From Silene noctiflora (Eukaryota; Streptophyta; Magnoliopsida; Caryophyllales; Caryophyllaceae): DNA of 47,429 nucleotides. Every line of letters begins with the position of its first letter. Position 1 is the stretch's first letter. A program made the position numbers and the translations under genes. The notes beneath the pieces were generated by a model. The model was not told the origin of the DNA, did not search any database, and worked only from the letters and a program-made list of their open reading frames with translations. Location: the NCBI GenBank assembly GCA_009801015.1, contig VHZZ01001764.1, forward strand, positions 24,695-72,123. The letters are read 5' to 3'. Below, piece by piece: positions 9,795 to 21,300 of the stretch.

Positions 9795-10988
9795 TTCTCT
9801 CTCGCTCTTTCGCTCTTTATCTATCTTTTTTTCTACCGAGCTAAGGTTTGTGAAAGACCTTGTCTGGTTCAATGGTTTAGATTGTCTCAGTTCATAGACG
9901 GCGTCCTCCCAAAACCTAGGCTCTTTATTCCTTAAGACCCTTCCGATTGTTACCAATGCTATTGGTAATCCTCCACACTCTCCAACGATTTCCTCTGCAA
10001 GTAATTTCAAGTCAACTGACTCGACAACATCACCAGAAGCCTTCTTGAATAGGCTCCATGAATCTTCTACGGAAAGAGGCTTTAACTCGATACTTATATT
10101 GCAGTCCATCTCACTACATACATCTCGGTTTCTAGTCGTGATAGCAATCTTACAGTTACTCCCATCATTCCATGACGGAATACCCAACTGTGAAAAATCC
10201 ACTCTTTCCCATACATCGTCGAGTATAATCAAAGTCCTTTTTCCAAGCTTCAGCCTGTCAGCTAACCTCAACGACCTGACATACTCGCTTTCATCCTCCA
10301 AATGCATTCCTAAACATTCAGCAATATCTCTCTGTATTTTCGACACAGGATTACTAGACACAGAAGCAATAGCAACATCATCAAACATATTCATGACCAT
10401 CTTTGAATGTTTCGCAACTTCCTTAATTATCGAAGTCTTCCCTACACCTCNCATCCCATAAACACCAATGACTTTGTTATCATCTCCACCAAACGCCACA
10501 ATAATACGTTCCATTGCAACTCTGGTAGACGCAAACACTTCAAAATCACCCGAAGGCATCACGTCTATGCTAGGNGGCAATGCTAGTCTAGAAATCGGAA
10601 CATTTTGGACTTGCCCCTTGAGCTTTTTTACTACTTTAAGCAACCTCACAGCCCTTTTACCCTTAACATAAAATTTTCTCAAGTTTGTGCAGCATATCAC
10701 AGTATCTTCCTCATGAAGTTTTTGCACATTAAAAATAGTTTTTTCAACCTCTCTTAACCATGATTCTATCTCATTAGTCACCGCCTTTCCTCTACATCGC
10801 GCTTCAACTATGGCGCAACTTGTAGACTCCACCATTTTTCTAAGCTCTTCAGTTTCAGCTCTAAGGAGTTTGGTGTTGCTATGGTATTTCACAAGGTATT
10901 CAACTTGGGTTTTCAAGGGTGGACATAGCTGTTTCGCAATCTCAGTTATGGGAGTTACTAAGATTCCTAATATTGTTGCAATTGCCAT
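9441..10988 (-). CDS. Chimeric CC-NB-ARC protein fused in frame to a GLUTAMINE DUMPER domain
   Basis: The open frame has 515 codons. Residues 1-374 are the CC and NB part of an NLR: P-loop at 178-186, kinase-2 at 253-260, GLPIAL at 340-345. It is cut just after GLPIAL, so ARC2, the MHD motif and LRR are absent. Residues about 375-398 look like translated GDU 5' leader. Residues 399-515 are a GDU protein: a short N-terminus, one transmembrane helix (about 419-443, from PIPYLFDGLALMFALISISL), and the family signature VIMAGDDTPTHIA at 476-488. Family knowledge: GDU proteins are single-pass plant membrane proteins that affect amino acid export, and the VIMAG region binds the ubiquitin ligase LOG2. 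Two N bases (10451, 10575) leave single residues undefined, one of them in the P-loop. Whether the fusion is made, or GDU is translated from its own Met at 9794, is unknown. Confidence 0.7.
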   Translation of the reverse strand: MAIATILGILVTPITEIAKQLCPPLKTQVEYLVKYHSNTKLLRAETEELRKMVESTSCAIVEARCRGKAVTNEIESWLREVEKTIFNVQKLHEEDTVICCTNLRKFYVKGKRAVRLLKVVKKLKGQVQNVPISRLALXPSIDVMPSGDFEVFASTRVAMERIIVAFGGDDNKVIGVYGMXGVGKTSIIKEVAKHSKMVMNMFDDVAIASVSSNPVSKIQRDIAECLGMHLEDESEYVRSLRLADRLKLGKRTLIILDDVWERVDFSQLGIPSWNDGSNCKIAITTRNRDVCSEMDCNISIELKPLSVEDSWSLFKKASGDVVESVDLKLLAEEIVGECGGLPIALVTIGRVLRNKEPRFWEDAVYELRQSKPLNQTRSFTNLSSVEKKIDKERKSEREMRLTSNTTSSSIQIMRWSSPIPYLFDGLALMFALISISLVILARSFRKNHQPSSDQNDTEKGTATRSKAVENLPEIVVIMAGDDTPTHIAMPSTFSSSSHVGPLNSLPLAEKPEVVK

Positions 10989-11551
10989 TGAAATCTATGG
11001 GTTTTGTATGAAATGCTAGTAATAATTAATCAACAAGACCGTCAAATGGATTTAAGAGGCCCGGTTCTACATGATAATTTAGGAAAACTTAAATTTTTGT
11101 AGCAAATACTACTCAACACTAACATTGGGCAAGCAAACAAGAACAAATGATTGGATATGCGGCCCGGTTCTGAAACCTTTTTGGACATGCTATTAGACGG
11201 CTCTTTAATCAAGCATTTACAGTTCTAAATTTAATGATGAAGTTGACAACTATTTACCTGGTTTCATGAAGATTGGAGGAATTTGAACAAAAGTGTTTTT
11301 TTTTTTTTTTTGAAGAGAGAAGAACAAAAGTATTATGATGCTTATAGATAATTAATTAGATTATATACTGTGCATGGGATTGTTGGATGACCGAAAGGGA
11401 GTTAAACCAATGATAAGACTCCTATGTCGCATTCATTTCTTTAGGTTAACCTTATTTAAGTGTTAATTATATGTGCACAAAAATTTTAGAGAGACTTGTT
11501 ATTTTTATAACGTTTTCATTTTAAGTTTGTGAAATTGTTTTCTCTTCTTGT
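10989..11551. other. 5' leader and promoter of the chimeric NLR, with extra insertions
   Basis: The leader intron donor seen in the complete NLR recurs near 11258. Between the ATG and that donor this copy has roughly 180 extra bases (about 11031-11217) relative to the other copy. These include two direct copies of GGCCCGGTTCT (11069, 11162). A poly-T run lies at 11297-11311. Confidence 0.45.
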
Positions 11552-11940
11552 CAGTGGCGGACCTAGAAATTTAGTGTTTGGGAGGCACTAAATTTTTTTA
11601 ACGTGTTATTTACGCGCGTTTAAGATCAATATTTTTATATTTTAATTTTTTTTTTTCCTAAATTAGTATTATATAAAAGTAAAAGAATGAAAAAATAATG
11701 GTTTTATTGATATATTTTCTCAAAAAATAATATTTTCTATAAAATACTTTAAATTTTAAACATGTGTAAAAATAATATCTCTTTAGTAGAAGGATAATGG
11801 TTTAGAATTTGACAAGTCAATTAAAGGTTAATCGAACCCCATACCTTCTAGAAAGTAGTTCACACATCTACCAATTGTGTCTTGGTAACTTTGTGTCTAT
11901 ATAAGATACCTATAAAAATTTACCCCCGGGTCCGCCCGTG
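11552..11940. mobile_element. hAT-like non-autonomous DNA transposon
   Basis: The left end CAGTGGCGGACCTAG and the right end GGTCCGCCCGTG are imperfect inverted repeats. The flanks carry near-identical TTCTTGT sequences (about 11545-11551 and 11943-11949), compatible with the 8-bp duplication of hAT elements. The inside is AT-rich and non-coding. Related CAGTGG-type ends occur near 23759, 26349 and 27411. Confidence 0.6.
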
Positions 11941-12145
11941 ATTTCTTGTCTGCTCGTACATGTTATTATTTCAATTTTTGGTATTTTTAAAATATTCTTC
12001 TATCAATCATTTAACTTTAAAGTTTAAACGTTGAAAATTGACCGACGGAATAGAGCCAACAACTTCGGAGAAATGAACCAGAAATTTCATGCGAAGGAGG
12101 GTGTATGTCATGCAGCATGCCTCATCCCCTTTATCTAAAAGAGAA

Positions 12146-12322
12146 ATTTTTGGTACATTGGGTGTATCATGTCATCGCAAATTCGTACACTTTACGTAAT
12201 GAAAATATTAAAATTGAATAAATTCTCCATAAATAATAGAACATAATCTTAATAAAATAAAACTAAGGCATCTCAGTTGTTAGGGTGTACAATATTTTTG
12301 TACACCCGATGTACCTTAGAAT
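12146..12322. mobile_element. Small MITE-like element with inverted ends
   Basis: GGTACATTGGGTGTA near the left end is matched by the inverse TACACCCGATGTACC near the right end with one mismatch. A perfect 9-base stem GGTGTACAA/TTGTACACC lies at 12282-12304. I see no clear target duplication, so the borders are approximate. Confidence 0.45.
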
Positions 12323-12819
12323 TTTTGTATCTAAAAAGTTTAAAGCCAAATTTTTATAGCATAAATAAAAAATACTACTCTCTCTTATTCACTAACATTT
12401 TCCATATTTTCTAAAGCGGAAAATTTATAAACATCTTCCACTTTTCTTATTTGTCTATCATTTGTCGTTAATATAACCTGTAAGTGCTGTAACACCACAT
12501 CGTCTCTCCTACTTTCATTTTCCTCCACAAATTACAAGTCAACTAATTATTAGTCCAAAACAAATATGGAATAATGAGATATTTTGATCTTCTTATATAA
12601 ATAGAACTGTATTGATAATATGTATGACATGATAGAATTATTTTGTACAAACTTTTTCATAATTTTAATTTCATTAACAAGAATTGATAAACAAATTTTT
12701 TATTTTTGTAACCATATTTTTTGTTTATGGATACACCCTGATAGGCTCACACTATTTAGTGTAAAACCTCCTCACATAAACCAATTATAGAGTATATTCA
12801 ATAAGGTGTAAGTAGGTTG

Positions 12820-13165
12820 TTTACTGGTCTAAAATCGGACTGGACCGGAACGGAACCGGAATCGACAAAAAATCAAAATCGGGACCTGAATGGATTACAA
12901 AAATTTCGGTTCGGGACCAGACCAATTGGACCAGAATTTTTCATTACAAGCCCGCTTTTCTAAATTACGGTCCATTTCGCCGGATTGGACCGAATTAAAA
13001 TATAATTTTAAGAAAAAAACAAATAACAATAATTCGGTCTTTCCTGTCCAAATCAGCGTTGGGCCGGACCAAACCAAATAACCAAAATCTTAAAAAAATG
13101 TTTTTAGTTCCGATCGGGTAAATTCTAGTCCGAACTGGTCCATTTTTCATGTACAAACCGGATTT
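12820..13165. repeat. Degenerate foldback repeat of CCGG/GGTCC words
   Basis: The left half is rich in GGACCGGAAC-like words and the right half in their complements (GTCCGAACTGGTCC). Open frames on both strands (12890-13081 +, 12895-13077 -) translate to similar SGP-containing strings, as expected from a palindrome. I do not accept either as a gene. Confidence 0.4.
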
Positions 13166-13460
13166 TGCACACCACGTTGTACAAAAGAAAAAAGTATAAG
13201 CCTTTTAAAATAAATTTACCATAAAACATGGTAAAACTAAGTAAAACAATTAATGGTTCTACAGTAACCTTTGTGTAAAATCGGTTTAGAGAATAATTAA
13301 CTGTGCAATAAAATTCGCTTTTCTCCTTATTTCCAAAAAAAAAAAAAAAAAAAAAAACTCATACTCCGTATTACTCTTGATTGCATCAAATTCAACAAGA
13401 TCAATCAATTAAATCCCCAAATTGCACAAGAATTTAGGGTTCGATTGCGATACCAATCGA

Positions 13461-16237
13461 ATGTTGAATCAGCTCTTCAATCGAGGCGTACTTGGCGCCA
13501 GATGGTATGTTAATCCCTCACCCCTTCTTTCTTTTCAATAATTTTTAATTTCATTTCTTCCGTTAATTTAATTGTAATTGTAACCATAATTTTTTTCAGA
13601 TTAGTGGTATGATTTTGAAGAATTGGGGTTACTAATTTTGTAAATTATTAGTTGTTTGATGATCAAATTTGATTAATTGATGAATTGGGTTATTAATTTT
13701 ATGAAATTGGAAATTGATATTGATCTGCATTTCTTATTTGTTACTACCTCGGTCTTGATCACTTGTTTACCTTTGATTCGGAACTAAGATCAGGTGGATT
13801 ATCAGTATACCCATCATAACCGTTGTCAAACTAAAAAATCGGAAGGTAAACAAACTGCTGGGGCACCAAAATGGAATAGGTAAATAAATGATCGGATTTA
13901 AGGCGTAGTTTACTAGTAGATGCCTTAACTGCAATTTCATTGTGGAGCTTCAACCTAATTTAATATCTTCGAAAGTTGATAGTCCGCCGGATTAGATGTT
14001 GTTAGTTTAGAGTATCATATACTTCATGAAGTGTTTGCATTATTTGATCATAATGCACAATTTTCGCAAAAGGTGTCTATGATTTGAGACGCTGTATTTA
14101 TTTTTTGAATACTATTGGGCGCTGTTTCCATTACACTGAGGCCGATGTAAAAATCTTGTTTTGTAGCAAAACATGTTTAAACTTAGCAATCTCCCGTATC
14201 AAGCTACTGAAAAATAGGAGAGATGCGCAGCTAAAGCAAATGCGGAAGGAGATAGCTCTATTTCTGCAGTCCGGCCAGGAAGCCATTGCTAGAATTCGGG
14301 TAATTCTTTTTTTCTCCCAGTGTTAAAGGTCATTCGCCGATTGTTGTATGAAATATGATGAAATGACCCTTTTGAAGGTGGAGCATGTCATACGTGAACA
14401 AAATACATTGGCTGCGTATGAGATAATAGAGATGTTTTGCGAGTTTGTTCTTGCACGTGTTCCCATCCTTGAAAGTCAGAGGTAAAGCCATAATCTTTTT
14501 GTCCTCCTTAGCTATCAAATCAAACCTTAGGAACATGGTTAGCTAAAGAGTTGGCACTTCTTGTGTTGTTGAGTTGCAGTCGACCAACTATTTACACAAT
14601 TTTCATTAGTGGTCATTTGAAACAACTTATCTCCTTTTGCAAGGAATGACATAATCTGGAACAGATGACCTAACTTACAGAACCGACCTAAATTTCTTGT
14701 CTTTGAACAAGATCTTTCGAAGAGGAACCCAAAATTTCGTGTTAGAAACTGCCAAACCTTTGACTTGGCCCTACAATCATTTGATTTGTAATCACTGTTT
14801 GATCTGATTTCATGTGAAAATTGTTTCTTGCTACCTCTCACAAGTCCTTGACACGAAACTAATACACATTTCAGGAGGTGAACTTAGTAGAACTTCACTC
14901 ATTTTCATATAGTGATTGTCAAAGGGTGAGAGTTTGTCATCAGGATCCTAGCATATGGTCCAATAAAAGTATCATTGAGCATGTTTATCGTTATGACTGT
15001 ATTATTGCTGCTCCTTTTTTTCATTTTTGTTGAATTTGAATGTTAGGGAGTGTCCTTTAGAGCTGCGGGAGGCTATTACAAGCATCATATTTGCAGCTCC
15101 CCGATGTTCTGATCTGCCAGACCTTTTGCAAATTAAAAACTTGTTTACCGCTAAATATGGAAAGGAATTCATCTCGGCTATCTCAGAACTCAGACCAGAT
15201 ACAAGTGTTAACCGCACAGTTAAGAGGAACTTGCCTTCCGTTTATATGCATAATGCATGTATGATGTATCCATTTGCAGAAGTTATTTTCTGTTCTTGGC
15301 TTATCTGGATTTTGGATTTTTTTCTCAATGGCAGATAATTGAGAAGCTTTCTGTTTGTGCTCCACCTGGGCAAGAAAAATTGAAGACACTCAAAGAAATT
15401 GCCCGAGAATATAATGTTAACTGGGATTCCTCTAAAACTGAAGCAGAATTCAATAAAAAACATGATGATCTGCTGGTATGCTTTCTCGCCTTTACTAATT
15501 TCTTGTTTATTTTGGTTCTGCCTTAGATACAGATTACGTTTGGCTAGATAAAATCATACAAATTGGTAGGGAGTCAGAAGTCTAGCATATTGGTTATAGT
15601 TCTAAAAACATCCAATTGCACATGTTGCATCTTTTTGATGACCGATCAATATTATCTTAAGTTAAATATTCCAAATATGATATATGTAGCCGTTGGTCAA
15701 TCATTAAATGGGAATAGAAAAGTAACTTTTCGAACATATCAAAGCTATAGGATACTACATTTGTGAATGACCATATTTAATTCTGAATCTGGTTAATACA
15801 AACTAATTACATGCCTCTAGCGATAGCTGTGTCAACTTCTTGCTATTTCTACTATTTAACTGTCTACTGAAAGCAGTAAATGCGAATGTTCATAGGATGG
15901 TCCAAAGCAAGGAGCTGTGCTCACTGCAGTTCCTGTCCAACAATCTATTACACCTCGACGTGTAGCTGACAAACCAACGACTGAAGTCCTTCCATCTTAT
16001 GGTTCTACTAGCAACAAGCCCTTGACCAATTCCAATGGTTCAAGAGCGCCAAATGCGAATAGCAGCTTGGATAGTACAGTTAGTGACATACAGAAGGAAG
16101 CAGGGGTATCCGACATCTTAGAGAAAGCTCGAGCTGCTATTGCCTCAGCCGAGCGTGCTTCAGCTGCAGCACGCGCTGCCTCAGAATTGGTCAATGTTAA
16201 TTTTGGGTTAATGAATCTTGAAGGTGGCAAGTCTTAA
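13461..16237 (+). CDS. IST1-like protein (ESCRT-III associated regulator of Vps4)
   Basis: Six exons join in frame to about 311 residues: 13461-13504, 14167-14299, 14378-14481, 15047-15218, 15335-15475 and 15896-16237. All introns are GT-AG. The start MLNQLFNRGVLGA matches the usual start of plant IST1-like proteins. The IST1 domain covers about residues 10-195 and shows ISRIKLLKNRRDAQLKQMR, REQNTLAAYEIIEMFCE, IIFAAPRCSDLPDLLQI and KYGKEF. The tail (exon 6) is a low-complexity Ser/Thr/Ala-rich region with an alanine-rich helix near the end. Family knowledge: IST1 binds ESCRT-III/CHMP1 and the AAA ATPase Vps4/SKD1 in multivesicular body sorting. The plant family is large (ISTL), and I cannot name the member. 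It is intact, with no broken exon. Confidence 0.92.
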
Positions 16238-18086
16238 AGAGGGAATTGTTCAAGTCGTCAACTTCCGTTTCAATAAATGGAAACAAAGCTTTATTGTCAG
16301 GTACTCTAGAAGTGTGTTTTTTCGGAGTTTCCTCTTGTTTTGGTTCGTATGAGGGAAAATGACGAAAATGGGAGTGGGAATGGGGAATTTAAGTTCCTTC
16401 CATTGTTAATAAAATTGTAAAAACCCTAATCGCCAGTTTTTCCCCTCTATTTTCTTCATTTCTCAATGCAAAAAGACGGAATATTTATTTGGATCTCTAT
16501 TTCCTACCAAGAAATGTTTTTAAGATATCTCCCATGAGACCAAATAGAGCCTCAAATCTTACTCCGTAATCTGTATGTGTTATACTGTTATAGTATGACA
16601 GTGTCTTCTACAAGTGATCATGGTTTCCTACTTTCCTCTAGTAGGTTGGTTGTAATTACGTAAAAGCTTGTGTTGTGTTTGTAAACTCGGGGATTCTAAT
16701 TAAAATATTTCTGCTCTTGAATATAACTTGCATCCACAACTCTGCACTTTTTTTTTTTGTATTGTTACCATCTTAATCTGTACTTTGTACTGTTTTTGAG
16801 AATCTGTGTATCGTCGAGAACCCTACAATATTATACCAGAGTTTTCATGATCTTGGGCTTGAGCATGGATCTCGTCAAAGCTTGGTTGGTTGCTAGTTTG
16901 GGTTCACTATGAAAATCCGGACTTGAAAGTAATGATGAACTATATTAGCCTAGGTAGCCCAAGGTCTAAGCATGTTGCTGCATCTTTTGGAGAATGCTAT
17001 GGTGCTTCAAATTGTCCCTTCAGAACTTGATATTTCGTTTCATCTCTATATTTCGAGGTGTATGTCGGTTAATTATCAGTATTGGATGCTATTCTTCTTG
17101 ATGCCAAGTAGTTTTAGCCCCAGTATGTTTCGGGTTATGAAGTCTGTCATCATCCTTGGCGTGTGTCTCTCAACAAAACCAACCACTCGGTACAGACGGG
17201 AAGTGTAGGGGCTAAACGACTTGCTATTTTCTCGTAGTTTATTGGGGGGAGTGCGGTCTAGCCCAAGGTAAAAGCCTAGCCCAATATTCATTGACAAATT
17301 CGCCTGAAGTGTGGAAATGGGAGAATACCGTAAGCCCAATCAAATGAACCGGCCTGGATCTTGTCCGATTGACCTATTTATCCGGTCTAGTAAAATTCCA
17401 TTTAAGAGAGAATCAATCTAATCTAATTTCAATAGATTAAGGCCTCAAATTTGTTCACCAATCCTCCCGTTCATTGAACACGCCCCCGTCTAAACTGCAA
17501 AAGTATCGTGTACAAACATGACAAAGAATTCTTCAAAAGTATAAAAAGGTCCAACCCACTACCCCATCCCAAACCCAAAAATTCAAAATAAACTTAACTC
17601 GTGTCTGATCCAAATCCGCATTTATCACCACTATCCAAAAAGAGGATGTGTCAAAACTGGGAAGATCACCACTATCCAAAAAAAGGATGTGTCAAAACTT
17701 GGAAGATAAACAAATTGAAGCCCAAACATGCATAACATTATACTTCCTATGTTCCCGTCATTTGTTTACCTTTAATTTTAGCACAAAGAACATTTGAGAG
17801 TTATGTGGATGATTAAATTACCCCTTCAAAAATACTGCCAATAAAAAATGGTAAACAAATGATTAAATGGAATACCAATTCTCATTAAAGAGAGATATTG
17901 TTCATCACAAGCTGAAGACGATACAAATGTGACCTTTTCAATGACACACCGTTATAGCTTTAAAAAATTATTCTGGTAACTTTTATTTAAAAATGATTAC
18001 ATTTTTGTCTTAAATTGGTCACATTTAACCCGTCTCTGGCTTGTAAATAGAATTGTTTTTTTTTTTTCCTTTTTTTTTCTTGTTTG
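16238..18086. other. Intergenic with old Stowaway remnants
   Basis: The 3' UTR of the IST1-like gene comes first. A decayed Stowaway-like sequence with TTTGTTTACCTTT and the inverse GGTAAACAAATGA lies at about 17745-17870. A short tandem duplication (ATCACCACTATCCAAAAA and GGATGTGTCAAAACT, twice) lies at about 17624-17705. No gene seen. Confidence 0.5.
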
Positions 18087-18095
18087 AAAATGTTA

Positions 18096-18249
18096 GAGTG
18101 GAGTCTACTGGTTAAAACTTGGGTGAAATTCCCACGAAACCCAGTTCAAGCCTCCCCAAAAGCAAACACATATACCGGGGGTTTACCAGTCCACACCGAA
18201 AATAGCGGTTGCAGATTTCCTCGCCAAAAAAAAAAAAAAAAAAAAAAAA
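18096..18249 (+). mobile_element. tRNA-like SINE with poly(A) tail
   Basis: A box-B-like GTTCAAGCCTC follows a box-A-like segment, and the element ends with GATTTCCTCGCC and a 25-base A run (18225-18249). The flanking duplication AAAATGTTA occurs at 18087-18095 and 18246-18254, where only TGTTA is independent of the tail. It lies just before the RPL15 leader, so it may border that promoter. Confidence 0.65.
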
Positions 18250-18342
18250 TGTTATCCTAATTCCTATCTATTGAATTTACATAAACACAGTCATTCAACT
18301 CTCTTCTTCTCACTTGTTCAATCTTCACCTCTCAAAACTCCA

Positions 18343-21300
18343 ATGGCTTCCCTCCTTTCTCTCACCACTCACCCTCCATCAACAACACTTCCCTTTCTTT
18401 CTTCCCCTTTCAAAGGAACCCTAACAAACCTCACTTCCCTCCCCTCAAACCCATTAAAACTCACCTCACTCATACTCAAACTCAAATTACCCAGATTCAC
18501 CAATTCCCCTAAAAAACGGCTTTCCGTCGTAGCGGTATCGGCAACTGTATCCGAATCCCTACCCACTAAGGTCCCAGCACCCCGGCTCCGGCTCGATAAC
18601 CTCGGGCCGCAGCCGGGTTCGAGGAAGAAGGCGAAGAGAAAAGGGAGAGGTCATGCTGCTGGTCAAGGTGGAAGTTGTGGGTTTGGTATGAGAGGTCAGA
18701 AATCAAGGTCTGGTCCTGGTATTATGAGAGGTTTTGAAGGTGGTCAAATGCCTCTTTATCGTAGGCTTCCTAAGTTGCGTGGTATTGCTGGAGGTAATTT
18801 CTATTTCTCTTTTCTTTTCGGGTTTTGTTTTGTTGTGAATTGGGGATTTTGGATGTCAATTGTTTATGTTTTATTCGTTGTGAGACGTATTTTAATCAAA
18901 GGTGATTAGTTCATTGTTGTGTTTGATTGACATTTTGGTTGAAATGTCTAATTGGGTTGTTTGCAATGTTATGTACTCCCTCTGTCCCGGTTATTTGTTG
19001 TTCTATTCCATTTTGGCTCGGTCAATTGTTGTACTTTCTATTTTAAGAATGAACTTGATGAGTAATTTGATCATTCGCACTCAATTTGTTCCACTTGTCA
19101 TTTAGTAATTGGCCTCCTCCTCTTTCCTTGGTCTTTGTGCCAAAACCAAAGGACGACAATTGACCGGGACAGAGGGAGTATATTGTATACGGGACTTGTA
19201 TTGTAGTTAAGGTGTTTGCTTTATGAGATTGTGAGTGAATTTAGCATGTTTTGATGTTTCAAATAGTTAGGAATCGCCTTCAGCGTTGTTATTTTGTACG
19301 AGGATTTAATTTCAGTTCATTTCAATTATGGTCAGGTCAGGTTAGGTTAGGTCAGGTCAGGTCCATTCTTTCAGTTCAGAAAGTTTTTAGTCCGAAAGAA
19401 TAGGGTCAAAGGCTTTTGATTTGGCGCATTGTAATTTGAATTTGGAAATTTGTTGTTCTGTATTAATGTCGTGAAGTTGAAGCTGTATTGTTAACAGTAA
19501 ACTCTCTACTGCACGTAATATGGAGTAGTAAGTAGTAACTAGTGTATTCTATGTATCGAATAAGTTCTAAAAGTTTAATTATGTCTCGGGTGATGTTAAG
19601 ACTGTTATTGGAGATTGGAGAAGGTTGAAGCAACATCACTTCCACTGCGAGAAGTCTACTAAAGTAAACACTGAATACTTCTGTTGCATATTCAAGCTCG
19701 ACAGTATTTCTTGCAACAGTTTATATCATAGTGTTGTTTGTATATCATAAACTCGACATCAGATATTACTTGGTCACTGTCTGTTTTCTGGCCTCTGGAC
19801 TTGAACTAGTCATTTTATTGCCTTTCTACACGGGGTACGATTTTCAACGACTCAGGGTTTTAAACATCCTTTTTTTTTTGTGCTGTATTCATTCTAGCAA
19901 TTTGAGTAGATAGAAGTTGTGTAGCTTCTGTACGATTCATTCTTCTTCATAGGAGATTATTTTTCACTTACCTTCTTGACCATTTCTCATTATGTAAGGT
20001 TTTCGTTGATTAATGGACTATAGGATTCTTATGACATGTCTGATTCTAGATCTGTCAAGATTATTATGCTTAGCAAATTTCTTATTTTTGAAATATACAA
20101 CTCTTTTATCCTGAGTACTGGGTTTCAACTACTTCTTTATTGTGAACTTGTGTGACAGCAAACTTGGTCATCTCTTTGTGTCGCATGAGTAAACATAAAA
20201 ATATTTTACGATTTCAGAAAAAAAAAAAAAAAGGTACTACGATGAAAATGGCCTTAGATACTCTTATTTCAACCGATCTTTTGAGGTATCTGTATATTGA
20301 GTGACAAAATAACAATTTGAAGTTTGTGAAACTTGATATCATGCATTTTGTCAGTGGTGTGAACTGTGAATGATACAGTTGTTTGCTTTCGATATAAACA
20401 ATCTGAAGTTGGTGAAAGCGTGAAACACTGATACAGTCATACAGTTGTTCACTTTCCTCGCAATAGATTTTTTGTTTGTCTTCCACATTCTCAAGTGTCA
20501 TTTTCATTTGGGCATTATCTTGATCGCCTGTGTAACATCAATAATTATCCAGGTATGAGTGCTGGACTACCGAAGTATGTGCCTGTGAACTTAAGAGACA
20601 TAGAGATTGCTGGATTTGAGGACGGTGAAGAAGTTTCTCTCGAGTCATTGAGAGACAAGGGTATAATTAATCCCTCTGGAAGGGATAGAAGGTTGCCTCT
20701 AAAGGTCAGTTTGCAGTTTGCAGTTTGCAGTTTGCAGTTTGCTAGGCTTAGCTTAACTAGTACGTACTCCGTAGTTGTGCAACCTCGAGTGCTTGAATAA
20801 TTAAGAGGCAATATTCTCTTGTCACCATGTTACATAGAATACGATTATGGTTGCCTTTAGAGGTCAGCTTATTAGACTCGCCCTCAATTTAGGGTTCCTT
20901 TTAAAGTTACGGTAATTGGAAGAGAACTGTCTTCTCTACTTAAGTAGCATGTTTGAGAAGGTAATCTATGATGTACATGTCAGTTTCAGTTTTAATCTCG
21001 GCTCATGACAACATATATCGGTCCAAACCTTTGTATATTAGTCGCCATGCGGTATCAACGACTAGATTTAACACACTTATGCAGTCATCTTTTGAAGCTT
21101 ACTATCTTTGCAATATGTGCTGTGTCAGATATTAGGTGAAGGAGAACTGAGTGCAAAGGTCCATATAAAGGCCCGAGCGTTTTCAGGTTCAGCAAAAGAG
21201 AAGTTGGAGGCAGCCGGTTGTACACTGACTGTACTACCAGGAAGAAAGAAGTGGGTTAAACCATCAGTTACTAAGAACCAAGCTAGGGCTGACGAGTACT

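Larger units (their letters stand above)
11941..13460. other. Intergenic with MITE-like and foldback sequences
   Basis: No gene seen until the IST1-like start. The stretch holds a small inverted-repeat element (about 12146-12322), a foldback-like degenerate repeat (about 12820-13165), and a poly(A) run at 13337-13358, followed by the presumed leader of the IST1-like gene. Confidence 0.5.

Noticed and set aside
12890-13081. Overlapping open frames on both strands
   Set aside because: Explained by the foldback, word-like repeat; the two translations resemble each other because the DNA is quasi-palindromic.
13337-13358. Poly(A) run as a retrocopy tail
   Set aside because: No identifiable element body or target duplication on either side; it may just be a microsatellite in the IST1-like promoter.
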